DNA from: SIG603 sp963611165
Lineage (GTDB): Bacteria > Bacillota > Clostridia > Oscillospirales > Acutalibacteraceae
Length of the DNA stretch: 64,000 bases
Reading direction: 5' to 3'
Assembly: GCA_963611165.1 (NCBI GenBank)
Contig: CAVDQG010000003.1
Coordinates: forward strand, 1 to 64,000
Shown: positions 8,072-15,983 of the stretch, piece by piece
How positions within the stretch are numbered: position 1 is the first letter of the stretch
How the letters are laid out: each line of letters opens with the position of its first letter
The notes under the pieces: model-generated
Databases searched by the model: none
What the model saw: only the letters and a program-made list of their open reading frames with translations
Told to the model about the DNA's origin: nothing
Translations under genes and position numbers: made by a program

Positions 8072-9439
8072 TTATTTGTTTTTGCTTTGCTTTTCTTCTT
8101 CGGTGAGGCCGTTCAGAACCTTGAGGACTATCGGAACGCTCAGACAGAATGCGCAGACATCGGATACCGACTGAGTAATCTCAATTCCCTTTAAGCCGAG
8201 AAGAGCGCCGAGAATCACGAGAAGCGGAATAAAGAAGATGAACTGACGTGACATCGCAACAATAGTTGCGGGCACTGCCATTCCCATGGTCTGAAGCATC
8301 ATATTGCTCAGAACTACGGTTGCCGTGAGGAAGAGTGTGGCACACTGCCAGCGAAGTGCCACCGTGCCGATAGCGATAACATCGGGGTCGTCACGGAAGA
8401 TTTTTATGATGCTTGGTGCGAATATCGACATGATTATTCCGGCAACAAGCAGGAAGAGAGAAGCGAATTTGACGCAGAAGAAGAACGCTTTCTTAACTCT
8501 GCTGTAGAGCTTAGCTCCGTAATTGAAGCCGCAGACGGGCTGGAAGCCCTGACCGAAGCCTATGAGAACGCTCGAAGCGAACATGGAAATTCTCGTGACA
8601 ACGCTCATGCCGGCGATTGCCGCATCTGCGCCATACTTTCCTGCCATGGTGTTGAGCATGATTGTTGATACGCTCGCAAGGCTCTGTCTTGCAAATGAGG
8701 GAATGCCGCCCTTAAAGACATCGGTAAATACCTTTCCGCTTGGTTTGAAGTTCTTGAAGGAAATCGGAACGGTAGCTTTTTTGACATCGAGATAAACGAG
8801 AATCGAGAAAGAGACAAACTGCGAAAGTCCCGTTGCGAATGCCGCACCCGCCGTGCCCATTTTGAACACGAAGATGAAAAGCGGATCGAGTCCGATGTTG
8901 AGGATAGAGCCGACAGTCAAGCCGACAACAGCGTAGGATGCGTTGCCCTGAAATCTCATCTGATTGTTGAGAATGAAGCTGCCCACGGAGAACGGTGCGA
9001 AAATCAGTATCCAGCGAAGATATTCCACCGCATAGGGGAGAATGGTTTCCGTGGAGCCGAGAAGCAGGCATATCGGCTCAATGAAGATAAGGCAGATTAT
9101 GGCGAAGATTATCGCAAGAATAATTCCGCTGAAAAATCCGACCGAAGCCATAACGGAAGCGTCCTTCTCGTTTTGCGCTCCGAGCATACGGGAGATGAAG
9201 TTTCCGCTGCCCTGACCGAAGAGGAAGCCGAGTGCCTGAATGAGTGCCTGAAGCGAGAATGCAACGCCGACTGCGGCGGTTGCACTTGTGCCGATTTGAC
9301 CGACAAAGAAGGTGTCAGCCATGTTGTAAAAGGCGGTGATGAGCATTCCTATGATAGTCGGAACGGCAAGCTTGGCAACGAGCTTTTCGACAGGCTCTGT
9401 TGTCATTTTTTCAAATTTGCTTTTTGTTTCTGTAGCCAT
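8072..9439 (-). CDS. MATE family efflux transporter
   Basis: This 455-residue membrane protein has twelve predicted segments in two homologous halves. It shows MatE features such as PTIIGMLITAFYNMADTFFVGQIG at the N-terminus and GFGQGFQPVCGFNYGAK in the second half. It is the cation-coupled multidrug/toxic-compound exporter family (DinF/NorM-like). The ATG at 9439 has GGAGTAATC ahead of it, whereas a TTG 27 bp upstream does not. It is convergent with the metal GTPase operon and divergent from larB. Substrate unknown. Confidence 0.93.
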   Translation of the reverse strand: MATETKSKFEKMTTEPVEKLVAKLAVPTIIGMLITAFYNMADTFFVGQIGTSATAAVGVAFSLQALIQALGFLFGQGSGNFISRMLGAQNEKDASVMASVGFFSGIILAIIFAIICLIFIEPICLLLGSTETILPYAVEYLRWILIFAPFSVGSFILNNQMRFQGNASYAVVGLTVGSILNIGLDPLFIFVFKMGTAGAAFATGLSQFVSFSILVYLDVKKATVPISFKNFKPSGKVFTDVFKGGIPSFARQSLASVSTIMLNTMAGKYGADAAIAGMSVVTRISMFASSVLIGFGQGFQPVCGFNYGAKLYSRVKKAFFFCVKFASLFLLVAGIIMSIFAPSIIKIFRDDPDVIAIGTVALRWQCATLFLTATVVLSNMMLQTMGMAVPATIVAMSRQFIFFIPLLVILGALLGLKGIEITQSVSDVCAFCLSVPIVLKVLNGLTEEEKQSKNK

Positions 9440-9682
9440 GATTACTCCAATCTTTCTTGCTTTCAATTGTGCTTAATTCTTGCTATTTTAATATCAGTTG
9501 CAACTATTATACTTTGTGCATATAAAAATTACAACAATAAATTTAACCGCTTTATTTTACAGACTGTATATTATATAATCTAATCACAGATGTTCGAAAT
9601 GTTAAGAACAGATTAGAGAACGGACAGTTTTGCCATTTGTACTCCAAAAATAAAAACGATGAACAAAGAGGAGCCTTGTTTT

Positions 9683-10450
9683 ATGAATATAAAAGAGATA
9701 CTTGAAAAGCTGAAAAACGGTGAAATTTCTGCCGAAGAAGCCGAGAAAATGATATATGAGCACACCCACGGAAGTTACGAGGAAATGGGCTCTTTCGCAA
9801 AAATCGATACTGACAGAAAGGCAAGAACAGGCTTTGCCGAGGTCATTTACTGCCAAGGCAAGGCGGATAGCTTTTTGCCGCAGATTTACAAGAGATTGTA
9901 CGAGAAAAACGGCGAGGTCTTCGGAACAAGGGCAAGCCGCCACCAGTATGAGATAGTTAAGGAAGTAATTCCCGAGATTAAGTATGACGAGGTATCTAAA
10001 ATACTGAAGCTCGAGAAGCCCGATAAAGAGAGAATCGGAAAAATTGCCGTTTGTACGGCAGGAACGGCAGATATTCCCGTAGCCGAGGAGGCAGCACAAA
10101 CAGCCGAATATTTCGGCACAAATGTCGTGAGGGTCTTCGATGTCGGCGTTGCGGGCATTCACAGACTTCTTTCCAAAATCGACGCTATCGAGGACGCTAA
10201 CTGCGTTGTTGCCGTTGCCGGTATGGAGGGAGCGCTTGCGAGTGTTATCGGCGGCCTTGCGTCATGCCCTGTCATAGCTGTTCCGACAAGCGTCGGTTAC
10301 GGGGCAAGCTTCGGCGGACTTTCCGCACTTCTCACGATGATAAATTCCTGCGCAAACGGAATTGCCACGGTGAATATCGATAACGGCTATGGTGCGGGTT
10401 ATATCGCAACTCAGATTAACCGACTTGCGGTGAACGGAAAAGTGAAATGA
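9683..10450 (+). CDS. larB: LarB-like pyridinium-3,5-biscarboxylate mononucleotide synthase (PurE-like fold)
   Basis: LarB carboxylates and hydrolyses nicotinate adenine dinucleotide to start synthesis of the nickel-pincer cofactor of lactate racemase. The 255-residue protein has an N-terminal helical region (LKNGEISAEEAEKMI) and a PurE/AIR-carboxylase-like core with VCTAGTADIPVAEEAAQTAE, VAGMEGALASVIGGL and the glycine-rich YGASFGGLSALLTM. The start at 9683 has AAGAGGAG ahead; the earlier TTG at 9659 does not. No larC or larE is in the window, so the pathway partners must lie elsewhere or the enzyme serves a different Ni-dependent racemase. Confidence 0.9.
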   Translation: MNIKEILEKLKNGEISAEEAEKMIYEHTHGSYEEMGSFAKIDTDRKARTGFAEVIYCQGKADSFLPQIYKRLYEKNGEVFGTRASRHQYEIVKEVIPEIKYDEVSKILKLEKPDKERIGKIAVCTAGTADIPVAEEAAQTAEYFGTNVVRVFDVGVAGIHRLLSKIDAIEDANCVVAVAGMEGALASVIGGLASCPVIAVPTSVGYGASFGGLSALLTMINSCANGIATVNIDNGYGAGYIATQINRLAVNGKVK

Positions 10451-10452
10451 TG

Positions 10453-10479
10453 AAAAGGGCGGCAAAAACCGTCCTTTTT
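10453..10479 (+). terminator. Rho-independent terminator after larB
   Basis: The arms AAAAGGGCGG and CCGTCCTTTTT around CAAAAA form a compact G-C stem with T-tract. A second, imperfect hairpin with seven T lies at about 10567-10590 just before the next promoter. Confidence 0.85.
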
Positions 10480-10613
10480 CTGTATTAGAATAAATTCACA
10501 AAATAACTACAAACAAAAAGCGTGTTAAAAAGCAAATGCTAAACAAATGTATTATTAACATAAATAGGCACGGAAAGCCCTGCTTTTTTTATGTTTTGAC
10601 GCTTGAGATGTGT

Positions 10614-10642
10614 TTGACAAAGAAGCTATTGTGCACTATAAT
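10614..10642 (+). promoter_or_regulatory. Consensus sigma-A promoter for the cps-like/peptide locus
   Basis: TTGACA, 17 bp and TATAAT are a perfect consensus. The transcript would start near 10649 and read into the CpsC-like gene. No further terminator is visible until after 15423, so the surface-polysaccharide regulators and the first peptide-modification genes are probably one operon. Confidence 0.85.
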
Positions 10643-10736
10643 TTATGAGTTATAGTAGGATAGGTGAATTGTCACATTAATGCTATCCTAAATTACAGAG
10701 GGATTTTTAAAATAGTAATTACCAGAGAGGTGCAAA

Positions 10737-11579
10737 TTGGCAGAAGAAAAACAAATATCTCGTGAAGAGACGACAGGCGTAAGCAACGAGATGGTCGAGC
10801 AGCTCCTTAACAGGGCAATCAAAGAGGCTGTCGAGAAGGACAGAAAAGCCGAAGCTGCAAAGAGAGCCGAGCTTGACAGAAATACCAATACTATCGATTT
10901 GTTCGAGCTTTTCTATCGCTTGGTGGAGAATCTGAAGCTTGTCATTTTGCTTGCCGTAATCGGAGCGGTTATCGGCGGAGCATACGCAAAGTTCTTTACT
11001 GGCCCGATTTATTCGGCGACAAGCAAGCTTTATGTCATTCAGAAGTACAATGACGGCACGAGCGTCACGACAAGCGACTTGAATCTCGGTTCACAGTTGA
11101 TAAACGACTACACCGAGATTTTCAAAACATGGGAAATCCATAATTCGGTGAGAGAGAAACTAAATCTCAATTACTCGAACGGACAGCTTTCCTCAATGCT
11201 TTCCGTTTCCGTGCCGACTGATACGAGAATCGTCTACATCAACATCAGATGCAGTGATCCTCAGCTGGCGGCGGATATAGCGAATGCATATGCGGAAGCC
11301 GCAAAGGAATTCATTGAGAAAAATATGCAGACCCTCGATCCGAGCATTTTCTCGACCGCTATTGTTCCGACCTATTCCATTGCGAACGGCCCCATGCACT
11401 ATATCTTATTGGGATTTGTCGGAGGAGCTGTACTCAGCGTTGCCATTGTCACGCTGTTCCTGCTTCTTGACGACCGTCCGAGATCTCCCGAGGATGTCGC
11501 AAAGTATGCAGGTGTTCCGACTTTAACGGTTATACCCTCTGCACGTAAGGTGAAGAATAAGGAGGGCAAAATAAAATGA
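10737..11579 (+). CDS. Wzz/CpsC-type polysaccharide chain-length and kinase-activator membrane protein
   Basis: This 280-residue protein starts at a TTG after GAGAGG. It has an unusually long charged N-terminus (about 65 residues), then IDLFELFYRLVENLKLVILLAVIGAVIGG (first membrane segment), an extracellular Wzz domain with YSATSKLYV and DTRIVYINIRCSDPQLAADIANAYA, and a second segment at about 220-245 followed by a PRSPEDVAKYAGVPTLTVIP tail typical of CpsC/CapA. In Gram-positives this tail activates the separate CpsD kinase, which is the next gene, overlapping by 4 nt. Its role is control of exopolysaccharide polymerisation and export. Confidence 0.92.
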   Translation: MAEEKQISREETTGVSNEMVEQLLNRAIKEAVEKDRKAEAAKRAELDRNTNTIDLFELFYRLVENLKLVILLAVIGAVIGGAYAKFFTGPIYSATSKLYVIQKYNDGTSVTTSDLNLGSQLINDYTEIFKTWEIHNSVREKLNLNYSNGQLSSMLSVSVPTDTRIVYINIRCSDPQLAADIANAYAEAAKEFIEKNMQTLDPSIFSTAIVPTYSIANGPMHYILLGFVGGAVLSVAIVTLFLLLDDRPRSPEDVAKYAGVPTLTVIPSARKVKNKEGKIK

Positions 11580-12331
11580 TTAAGCACTTAGAAATATCAG
11601 ATTTTCCGAAGCTTGACTATATGTGCGGCGAGGCGATGAACACGCTTTGCACAAACCTTCTTTACTGCGGCGATCAAAACAAGGTTATTCTTGTGACGAG
11701 CCGTTATGCCGGCGAGGGAAAAAGCTACGTGTGCATGAATCTCTTCCGTGCCTTTGCGAACATCAAGAAGAGAGTTGTGCTGATAGACGCAGACCTTAGA
11801 AGATCGAGCATCGTCGGAAGATACGGAATAAATTTTCCCGATGAAAACTCCCCCGGACTTGCCCAGTATCTTGCAGGACTTTGCAAGATGGACGACGCCG
11901 TCTACAAGACTAACTACGACGGAATGTACATGGTGCCCGTGGGAAGAACGGTAAGCAACTCCATTTCTCTTCTCTCGTCTCCGAGAATGGGTTATCTCAT
12001 CAAGAAACTGAGAGAACAGTTTGATATAGTTTTGATAGACACATCGCCTATCGGCATGATAGTCGACGCACTCGATATAGCAAAGCACTGCGACGGTTCG
12101 CTTCTTGTCGTTTCCTACAAGCGAGGCAAGCGAAAGGAAATCACCGACGCCGTAAATCAGCTTGAAAATACGGGATGCTCGTGTCTCGGAACGGTGCTCA
12201 ATAATGTCAATCTCAAGACTTTGAGTTCGAGAAAGTATTACTATACTTCGGAGAAATACACGAAGAAGTACTACAAAAAATATGATACACCGAGCAAAAA
12301 ACGCTGGGGTTTCAGTAACAAAAACCACTGA
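11576..12331 (+). CDS. CpsD/CapB-type tyrosine (BY-) kinase
   Basis: The BY-kinase motifs are all present: Walker A SRYAGEGKS (about residues 43-51), Walker A' VVLIDADLRRS (about 71-81), Walker B IVLIDTSP, and a C-terminal tyrosine cluster (KYYYTSEKYTKKYYKKYD) as autophosphorylation sites. It is the cytoplasmic half of the two-protein CpsC/CpsD co-polymerase. It overlaps the CpsC-like gene and is followed, with one shared base, by the matching PHP phosphatase. Since polysaccharide genes also flank the other side of the peptide locus, it may regulate surface glycan assembly there. Confidence 0.94.
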   Translation: MIKHLEISDFPKLDYMCGEAMNTLCTNLLYCGDQNKVILVTSRYAGEGKSYVCMNLFRAFANIKKRVVLIDADLRRSSIVGRYGINFPDENSPGLAQYLAGLCKMDDAVYKTNYDGMYMVPVGRTVSNSISLLSSPRMGYLIKKLREQFDIVLIDTSPIGMIVDALDIAKHCDGSLLVVSYKRGKRKEITDAVNQLENTGCSCLGTVLNNVNLKTLSSRKYYYTSEKYTKKYYKKYDTPSKKRWGFSNKNH

Positions 12332-13032
12332 TGAAAGGTTTTGTTGATATACATCATCACCTTGTATGGGGTGTTGATGACGGCGCAGGGACGATAGAAG
12401 ACAGTAGAGCACTTCTGATAAAAAGTGCCGAACAGGGCGTGAGGGTAATTATCGCAACGCCCCACGTGCTGTCGGGGATCGAGCAGTTCCCTTACAAAAA
12501 ATTCCGAGAGCACTTCTTGGAGCTCAAGCGGATTTGCAAGGAAGAGAACATACCGATAAAGCTTCTTCCGGGCGCCGAGGTATTCTATACCGAACACACG
12601 CTGAATATGCTTCTTGACAAGAGAATTCCCACGCTGAACGGTACGAAATTTATTCTTATCGAGTTTAGTGAGGATGTCTCTTGGAAGAGCATAGAAAAAG
12701 CGGTGCGGGATCTGTTTAATAACGGCTACCGTCCGATTGTTGCTCATATCGAGAGATACCAAGCAGTGTATTCTCACAGAAAGCAGGCGAGAATTCTGCG
12801 TGAGGAGACGGGTGTTAAGTATCAGGTGAACTGCGGTGCGGTCATCAATCCGAGGAGCTTTTGGCAGAAGCGTTTTCTTCGGCATATGTTCAGAGAAAGG
12901 CTCATTGACGCCGTAGCAACAGATGCTCACAGCATAGAGAGAAGACCGCCGAATATGCTAAGGGCATATAAAATATTAAAAGAAAAATACGGAAGCGAGT
13001 ACGCATATAAGCTAACTCACTTCGGTTTTTGA
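12331..13032 (+). CDS. CpsB/CapC/YwqE-type PHP-domain protein-tyrosine phosphatase
   Basis: The protein begins KGFVDIHHHLVWGVDDGA, the metal-binding HxH motif of CpsB/YwqE phosphatases. Later metal ligands include the His of IIATPH, the Glu of LLPGAEVF, VAHIERY and the final VATDAHS. It dephosphorylates the CpsD tail, closing the phospho-cycle that controls polysaccharide synthesis. Its ATG shares one base with the CpsD stop codon. Length (233) is normal. Confidence 0.92.
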   Translation: MKGFVDIHHHLVWGVDDGAGTIEDSRALLIKSAEQGVRVIIATPHVLSGIEQFPYKKFREHFLELKRICKEENIPIKLLPGAEVFYTEHTLNMLLDKRIPTLNGTKFILIEFSEDVSWKSIEKAVRDLFNNGYRPIVAHIERYQAVYSHRKQARILREETGVKYQVNCGAVINPRSFWQKRFLRHMFRERLIDAVATDAHSIERRPPNMLRAYKILKEKYGSEYAYKLTHFGF

Positions 13033-13052
13033 AAGGACGATACTGCGAAAAG

Positions 13053-13538
13053 ATGAACGCTGCCGATAAAAGTCTAAGCCTGTCAATCGACCAGTGGCAC
13101 GAGCTTAATAAGAGCGATGTCAATCTGCCGATGAGAATAATGGTGCACGGCACGAGTATGTCGCCACTCATCAGGATAAGGCGTGATTACGTCACGATTG
13201 TTCCGATGAAGCGAGAGCCGATTGTCGGCGACATCGTGCTTTTCAGAGATTTTGTCGGTGACCGCTACGTTTTGCACCGTGTGTGGAGCGTAGACGGCGA
13301 CAGAGTTCTCACGTTCGGAGACCATTGTCTCGGGCCCGACGCTCCCATGACGAGGGATTGCGTCTGGGGCTTGGCTGTAAAAATAGAAAGAGGAAAAAAG
13401 ATAATTCTGACGGACAACGAGAAAGCCCGTTCAAGGGGAATTAAGTGGGCAAAAGCCGAACACAAGGTCTATAAGGCTTACCGAAAAGCACGCATTTTCG
13501 CCGCAGGAATTTATCACAAGATTAAGGGTGACAGGTAA
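13053..13538 (+). CDS. Soluble S24/S26-type (signal-peptidase-like) serine peptidase
   Basis: The S26 catalytic serine motif HGTSMSPLI sits near residue 39, followed by GDIVLFRD and RYVLHRVWSVDGDRVLTFGDH. The position of the bacterial general-base Lys is a His (LHRV), as in the SipW/ER-type Ser-His signal peptidases. Unlike true signal peptidases no membrane anchor is visible at either end of the 161 residues, so the enzyme should be cytoplasmic. It precedes a radical SAM gene by 3 bp and lies in the peptide locus. A role in trimming precursor leaders (V-V-A motif) is inference. Start: ATG 13053 after GAAAGGA is preferred; a TTG at 13029 is possible. Confidence 0.82.
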   Translation: MNAADKSLSLSIDQWHELNKSDVNLPMRIMVHGTSMSPLIRIRRDYVTIVPMKREPIVGDIVLFRDFVGDRYVLHRVWSVDGDRVLTFGDHCLGPDAPMTRDCVWGLAVKIERGKKIILTDNEKARSRGIKWAKAEHKVYKAYRKARIFAAGIYHKIKGDR

Positions 13539-13541
13539 TAT

Positions 13542-14690
13542 ATGGCACAGGAAACACAGGCGCTCCCGAAGAATTTAGCCGAGCTTATTGCGAAGCTTGA
13601 CGCCGAGGGAATAACAGATTACCGCCGATTCAAGGAAATACGAAGCTATCTCGATTTTAAATCACGAGAGAAGCTAATCCCCATAAAGGGAACATTCGAG
13701 CTCACCCCGCTTTGCAATCTTGACTGCAAAATGTGCTATGTCCACCTTAACCGTGACCAGCTCAAGGGTGCAAGCCTTCTGACGGTCGAGCAGTGGAAGA
13801 GCCTCATGCAGCAGGCAATTGACGGCGGCATGATGTTCGCGTCCATCACGGGCGGAGAATGTCTCACTTACCCCGGCTTTAAGGAGCTTTATCTATTCTT
13901 GCAGGCAAGGGGAATTCAGATTAATATTCTCTCCAACGGACTGCTTATGAATGATGATATGGTCGAGTTTCTCAAGGTGAACCGCCCCGCACTCATTCAG
14001 GTTACCGTTTACGGCGCAAGCGAAGACGGATATGAAAAGGTCACGGGCAGACGAGAGTTTGCGAGAGTTCTAAAGAATATCACAGCACTCAAAGATGCGG
14101 GAATTCCGCTTACCATTGCGATAACTCCTAATGAATTTATGGATGACGGCGTGGAACTTGTCCACTTTCTTTCGCAAAAAGGCTTCACCTGTTCCGTCAA
14201 CTCGGGAATCATGAGTCCGCATGAGAACACAGGCAGAGGAATTCACGATGCCGCCATCACGACCTACGTTGACATTATGAAGGCTTGGAGAGACGAAACG
14301 GGCAACGAGCTTTATCCGCAGTGTGACGAGGAAGACCTCCCCGCAGTCGGCGGAGACGGCGAGCACGTAAAGGGCGTCAAGTGTGCGGCTGGCAGAAGTG
14401 CATTTGCCATAGGCTGGGACGGACTTATGCGTCCGTGCAATATGTTCCCGTGTGAGCCGCAAAATGTGCTTGAAGTGGGATTTCCTGCCGCATGGAAAAA
14501 GCTCAACGAGATTGCCACAAACTTCGTAACTCCAGTCGAGTGTGACGGATGCATATATCAGCGTTCGTGCAAGCACTGCGTGGTTGAGCACGCGTCGGGC
14601 GCACCCATAGGCCATGCAAATCCCAGAACCTGCGAATGGGTCAAGTGCATGATAAAAGAGGGAATCTACCGATTCTCGCCGAATGACTGA
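13542..14690 (+). CDS. Radical SAM/SPASM protein of the peptide-modification locus
   Basis: The cluster motif CNLDCKMC (Cys 58, 62, 65; CxxxCxxC) binds the radical 4Fe-4S cluster, and GGE (about residue 105) follows in the barrel. The C-terminal third has a SPASM-type set of cysteines (KCAAGRSAFAIGWDG, PCNMFPC, CDGCIYQRSCKHC, RTCEW) for auxiliary clusters, typical of peptide maturases and of some enzymes acting on other substrates. At 382 residues it is shorter than the second radical SAM protein (457) and lacks an obvious N-terminal RRE. The flanking S26 peptidase and HPr-kinase-like gene (overlapping or nearly so) suggest the three act together. Confidence 0.88.
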   Translation: MAQETQALPKNLAELIAKLDAEGITDYRRFKEIRSYLDFKSREKLIPIKGTFELTPLCNLDCKMCYVHLNRDQLKGASLLTVEQWKSLMQQAIDGGMMFASITGGECLTYPGFKELYLFLQARGIQINILSNGLLMNDDMVEFLKVNRPALIQVTVYGASEDGYEKVTGRREFARVLKNITALKDAGIPLTIAITPNEFMDDGVELVHFLSQKGFTCSVNSGIMSPHENTGRGIHDAAITTYVDIMKAWRDETGNELYPQCDEEDLPAVGGDGEHVKGVKCAAGRSAFAIGWDGLMRPCNMFPCEPQNVLEVGFPAAWKKLNEIATNFVTPVECDGCIYQRSCKHCVVEHASGAPIGHANPRTCEWVKCMIKEGIYRFSPND

Positions 14691-14700
14691 GCGGAAAAGC

Positions 14701-15423
14701 ATGACGGAATACAAGCTGAAAATCGCCGATAAGGTGATTTTGATAAAAAATGTAAATGACAACGTAAAGGAAAGATGCGGCGGATTCGTCACGCAGTCTG
14801 AGGGATACGATTTTTCCGTCACCACCGATTCTGAGAATATCAGACGGGAGCGTGAAATTAACGGCGATGAAAGCGGCGAGAGATTCGGTGACGAGTACCT
14901 CGAGTACATCGCACTGAACCGTAAGCTTGCTGAGAAGATGCTCGATTATGACACATTTCTCATGCACGGCTCTGTTGTTTGTGTCGGTGACGATGCCTTT
15001 ATGTTCACGGCGGCAAGTGGCGTTGGAAAGACAACCCGAACCATGTTCTTTCTCGACCAGATAGAGGGATCTTTCGTGGTGAACGGCGACAAGCCTTTTC
15101 TCACGATAAATGACAGCTTTGTGTCAGTGCACGGAACACCTTGGGCTGGGAAAGAAAATCTCGGAACAAATACGACAAAAAGGCTTCGTGCCGTTGTGTT
15201 CCTCGAGAGGTCGGAAAAAAGCGAAATCAAAGAAATCTCATATTCTGAGGCTTTCCTCGGACTTTTGGGTCAGGTGTATATGCCGAAAAGCCCCGAGCTT
15301 CGGGCAAAAACGCTTGATTTAATCGCAAAGCTAGACAAAAAACTGAAAATCTACCGCTGGAAAACCAATCTTGACGACACCGATATGAAAAAAATCTATC
15401 GAAAAATCGCCGAAAGCGAATAA
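14701..15423 (+). CDS. HPr-kinase-like P-loop protein (stand-alone)
   Basis: This 240-residue protein has a P-loop ASGVGKTT (about residues 105-112) in an HPr-kinase-C-type setting: LMHGSVVCVGDDAFMFTA before it, then NGDKPFLTI and VHGTPWAGKENLG, signatures of the HprK-like ATPases found in RiPP and lasso-peptide gene clusters. It lacks the HPr kinase N-terminal domain. In lasso systems such proteins phosphorylate the peptide; whether this one does is unknown. The ATG at 14701 after GAGCGG is preferred; an ATG at 14683 would overlap the radical SAM gene by 8 bp. Confidence 0.82.
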   Translation: MTEYKLKIADKVILIKNVNDNVKERCGGFVTQSEGYDFSVTTDSENIRREREINGDESGERFGDEYLEYIALNRKLAEKMLDYDTFLMHGSVVCVGDDAFMFTAASGVGKTTRTMFFLDQIEGSFVVNGDKPFLTINDSFVSVHGTPWAGKENLGTNTTKRLRAVVFLERSEKSEIKEISYSEAFLGLLGQVYMPKSPELRAKTLDLIAKLDKKLKIYRWKTNLDDTDMKKIYRKIAESE

Positions 15424-15479
15424 ATCGTAACAAAAATATCAAAAAACTGCAGTTCAAGCGGATTTCTCTTGATGTTTTG

Positions 15480-15531
15480 CAAGTATTATACATACAAATA
15501 CTTGTTATAAACACGTATTGTGTGATATAAT
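15480..15531 (+). promoter_or_regulatory. Promoter of the maturase/precursor operon with an overlapping perfect inverted repeat
   Basis: TTGTTA (15502-15507), 18 bp and TATAAT (15526-15531) make a likely promoter. Directly over the -35 lies a perfect 8-bp inverted repeat, CAAGTATT (15480-15487) and AATACTTG (15497-15504), a good operator candidate; a related GTATT half-site sits within the spacer. The rest of the 296-bp gap between 15423 and 15720 is AT-rich with no supportable ORF. Confidence 0.65.
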
Positions 15532-15719
15532 AATTACCTAAGGGTGTTGTTCTTGAGTATGCGTTAAACACAAGAATATTTGAACAAAGATTGCAGATTT
15601 GCCTTTTATATGGCTTTGCAGATAAAAAGTCGGTTTGATAAGGCAAAAGATGTTTTGTTCATCCGACAAATGTGTTAAAATGTTTATGAAGGCAATACTT
15701 GAAGAGGAGAGGTGGCAGA

Positions 15720-15983
15720 GTGAAGCTTAAGTATCAATTCAAGCTTATGGAGCTTGATGACCAGATTATGGCTGTGCCGATAGGCGGCGACATGCAGGGA
15801 GTTTTGAAGCTGAACGAGAGTGCGGCTGATATTATCAAACTTCTTGAGGAAGAAACGACCGAAGAAGCCGTTTGTGCAGAGCTCATGAAGATTTATTCCT
15901 CGGAGCCTTCTCAGGATGAAGAAATTAAAATCTTTGTCCACGATTATATTGCCGAACTCGAAGAAGCGGGGCTGCTCGAATAA
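15720..15983 (+). CDS. PqqD-family peptide chaperone (RiPP recognition element)
   Basis: This 87-residue protein has the PqqD winged-helix layout: a short strand pair (AVPIGGDMQGVLKLNESAADIIKLL), then helices (TTEEAVCAELMKIY) and a C-terminal helix (FVHDYIAELEEAGLLE). PqqD domains bind leader peptides and hand them to a radical SAM maturase, which is the next gene (one-base overlap). The start is GTG with GAGGAGAGG 7 nt upstream; a TTG at 15699 would bury this ribosome site. It probably recognises the conserved leader shared by the eight precursors. Confidence 0.88.
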   Translation: MKLKYQFKLMELDDQIMAVPIGGDMQGVLKLNESAADIIKLLEEETTEEAVCAELMKIYSSEPSQDEEIKIFVHDYIAELEEAGLLE

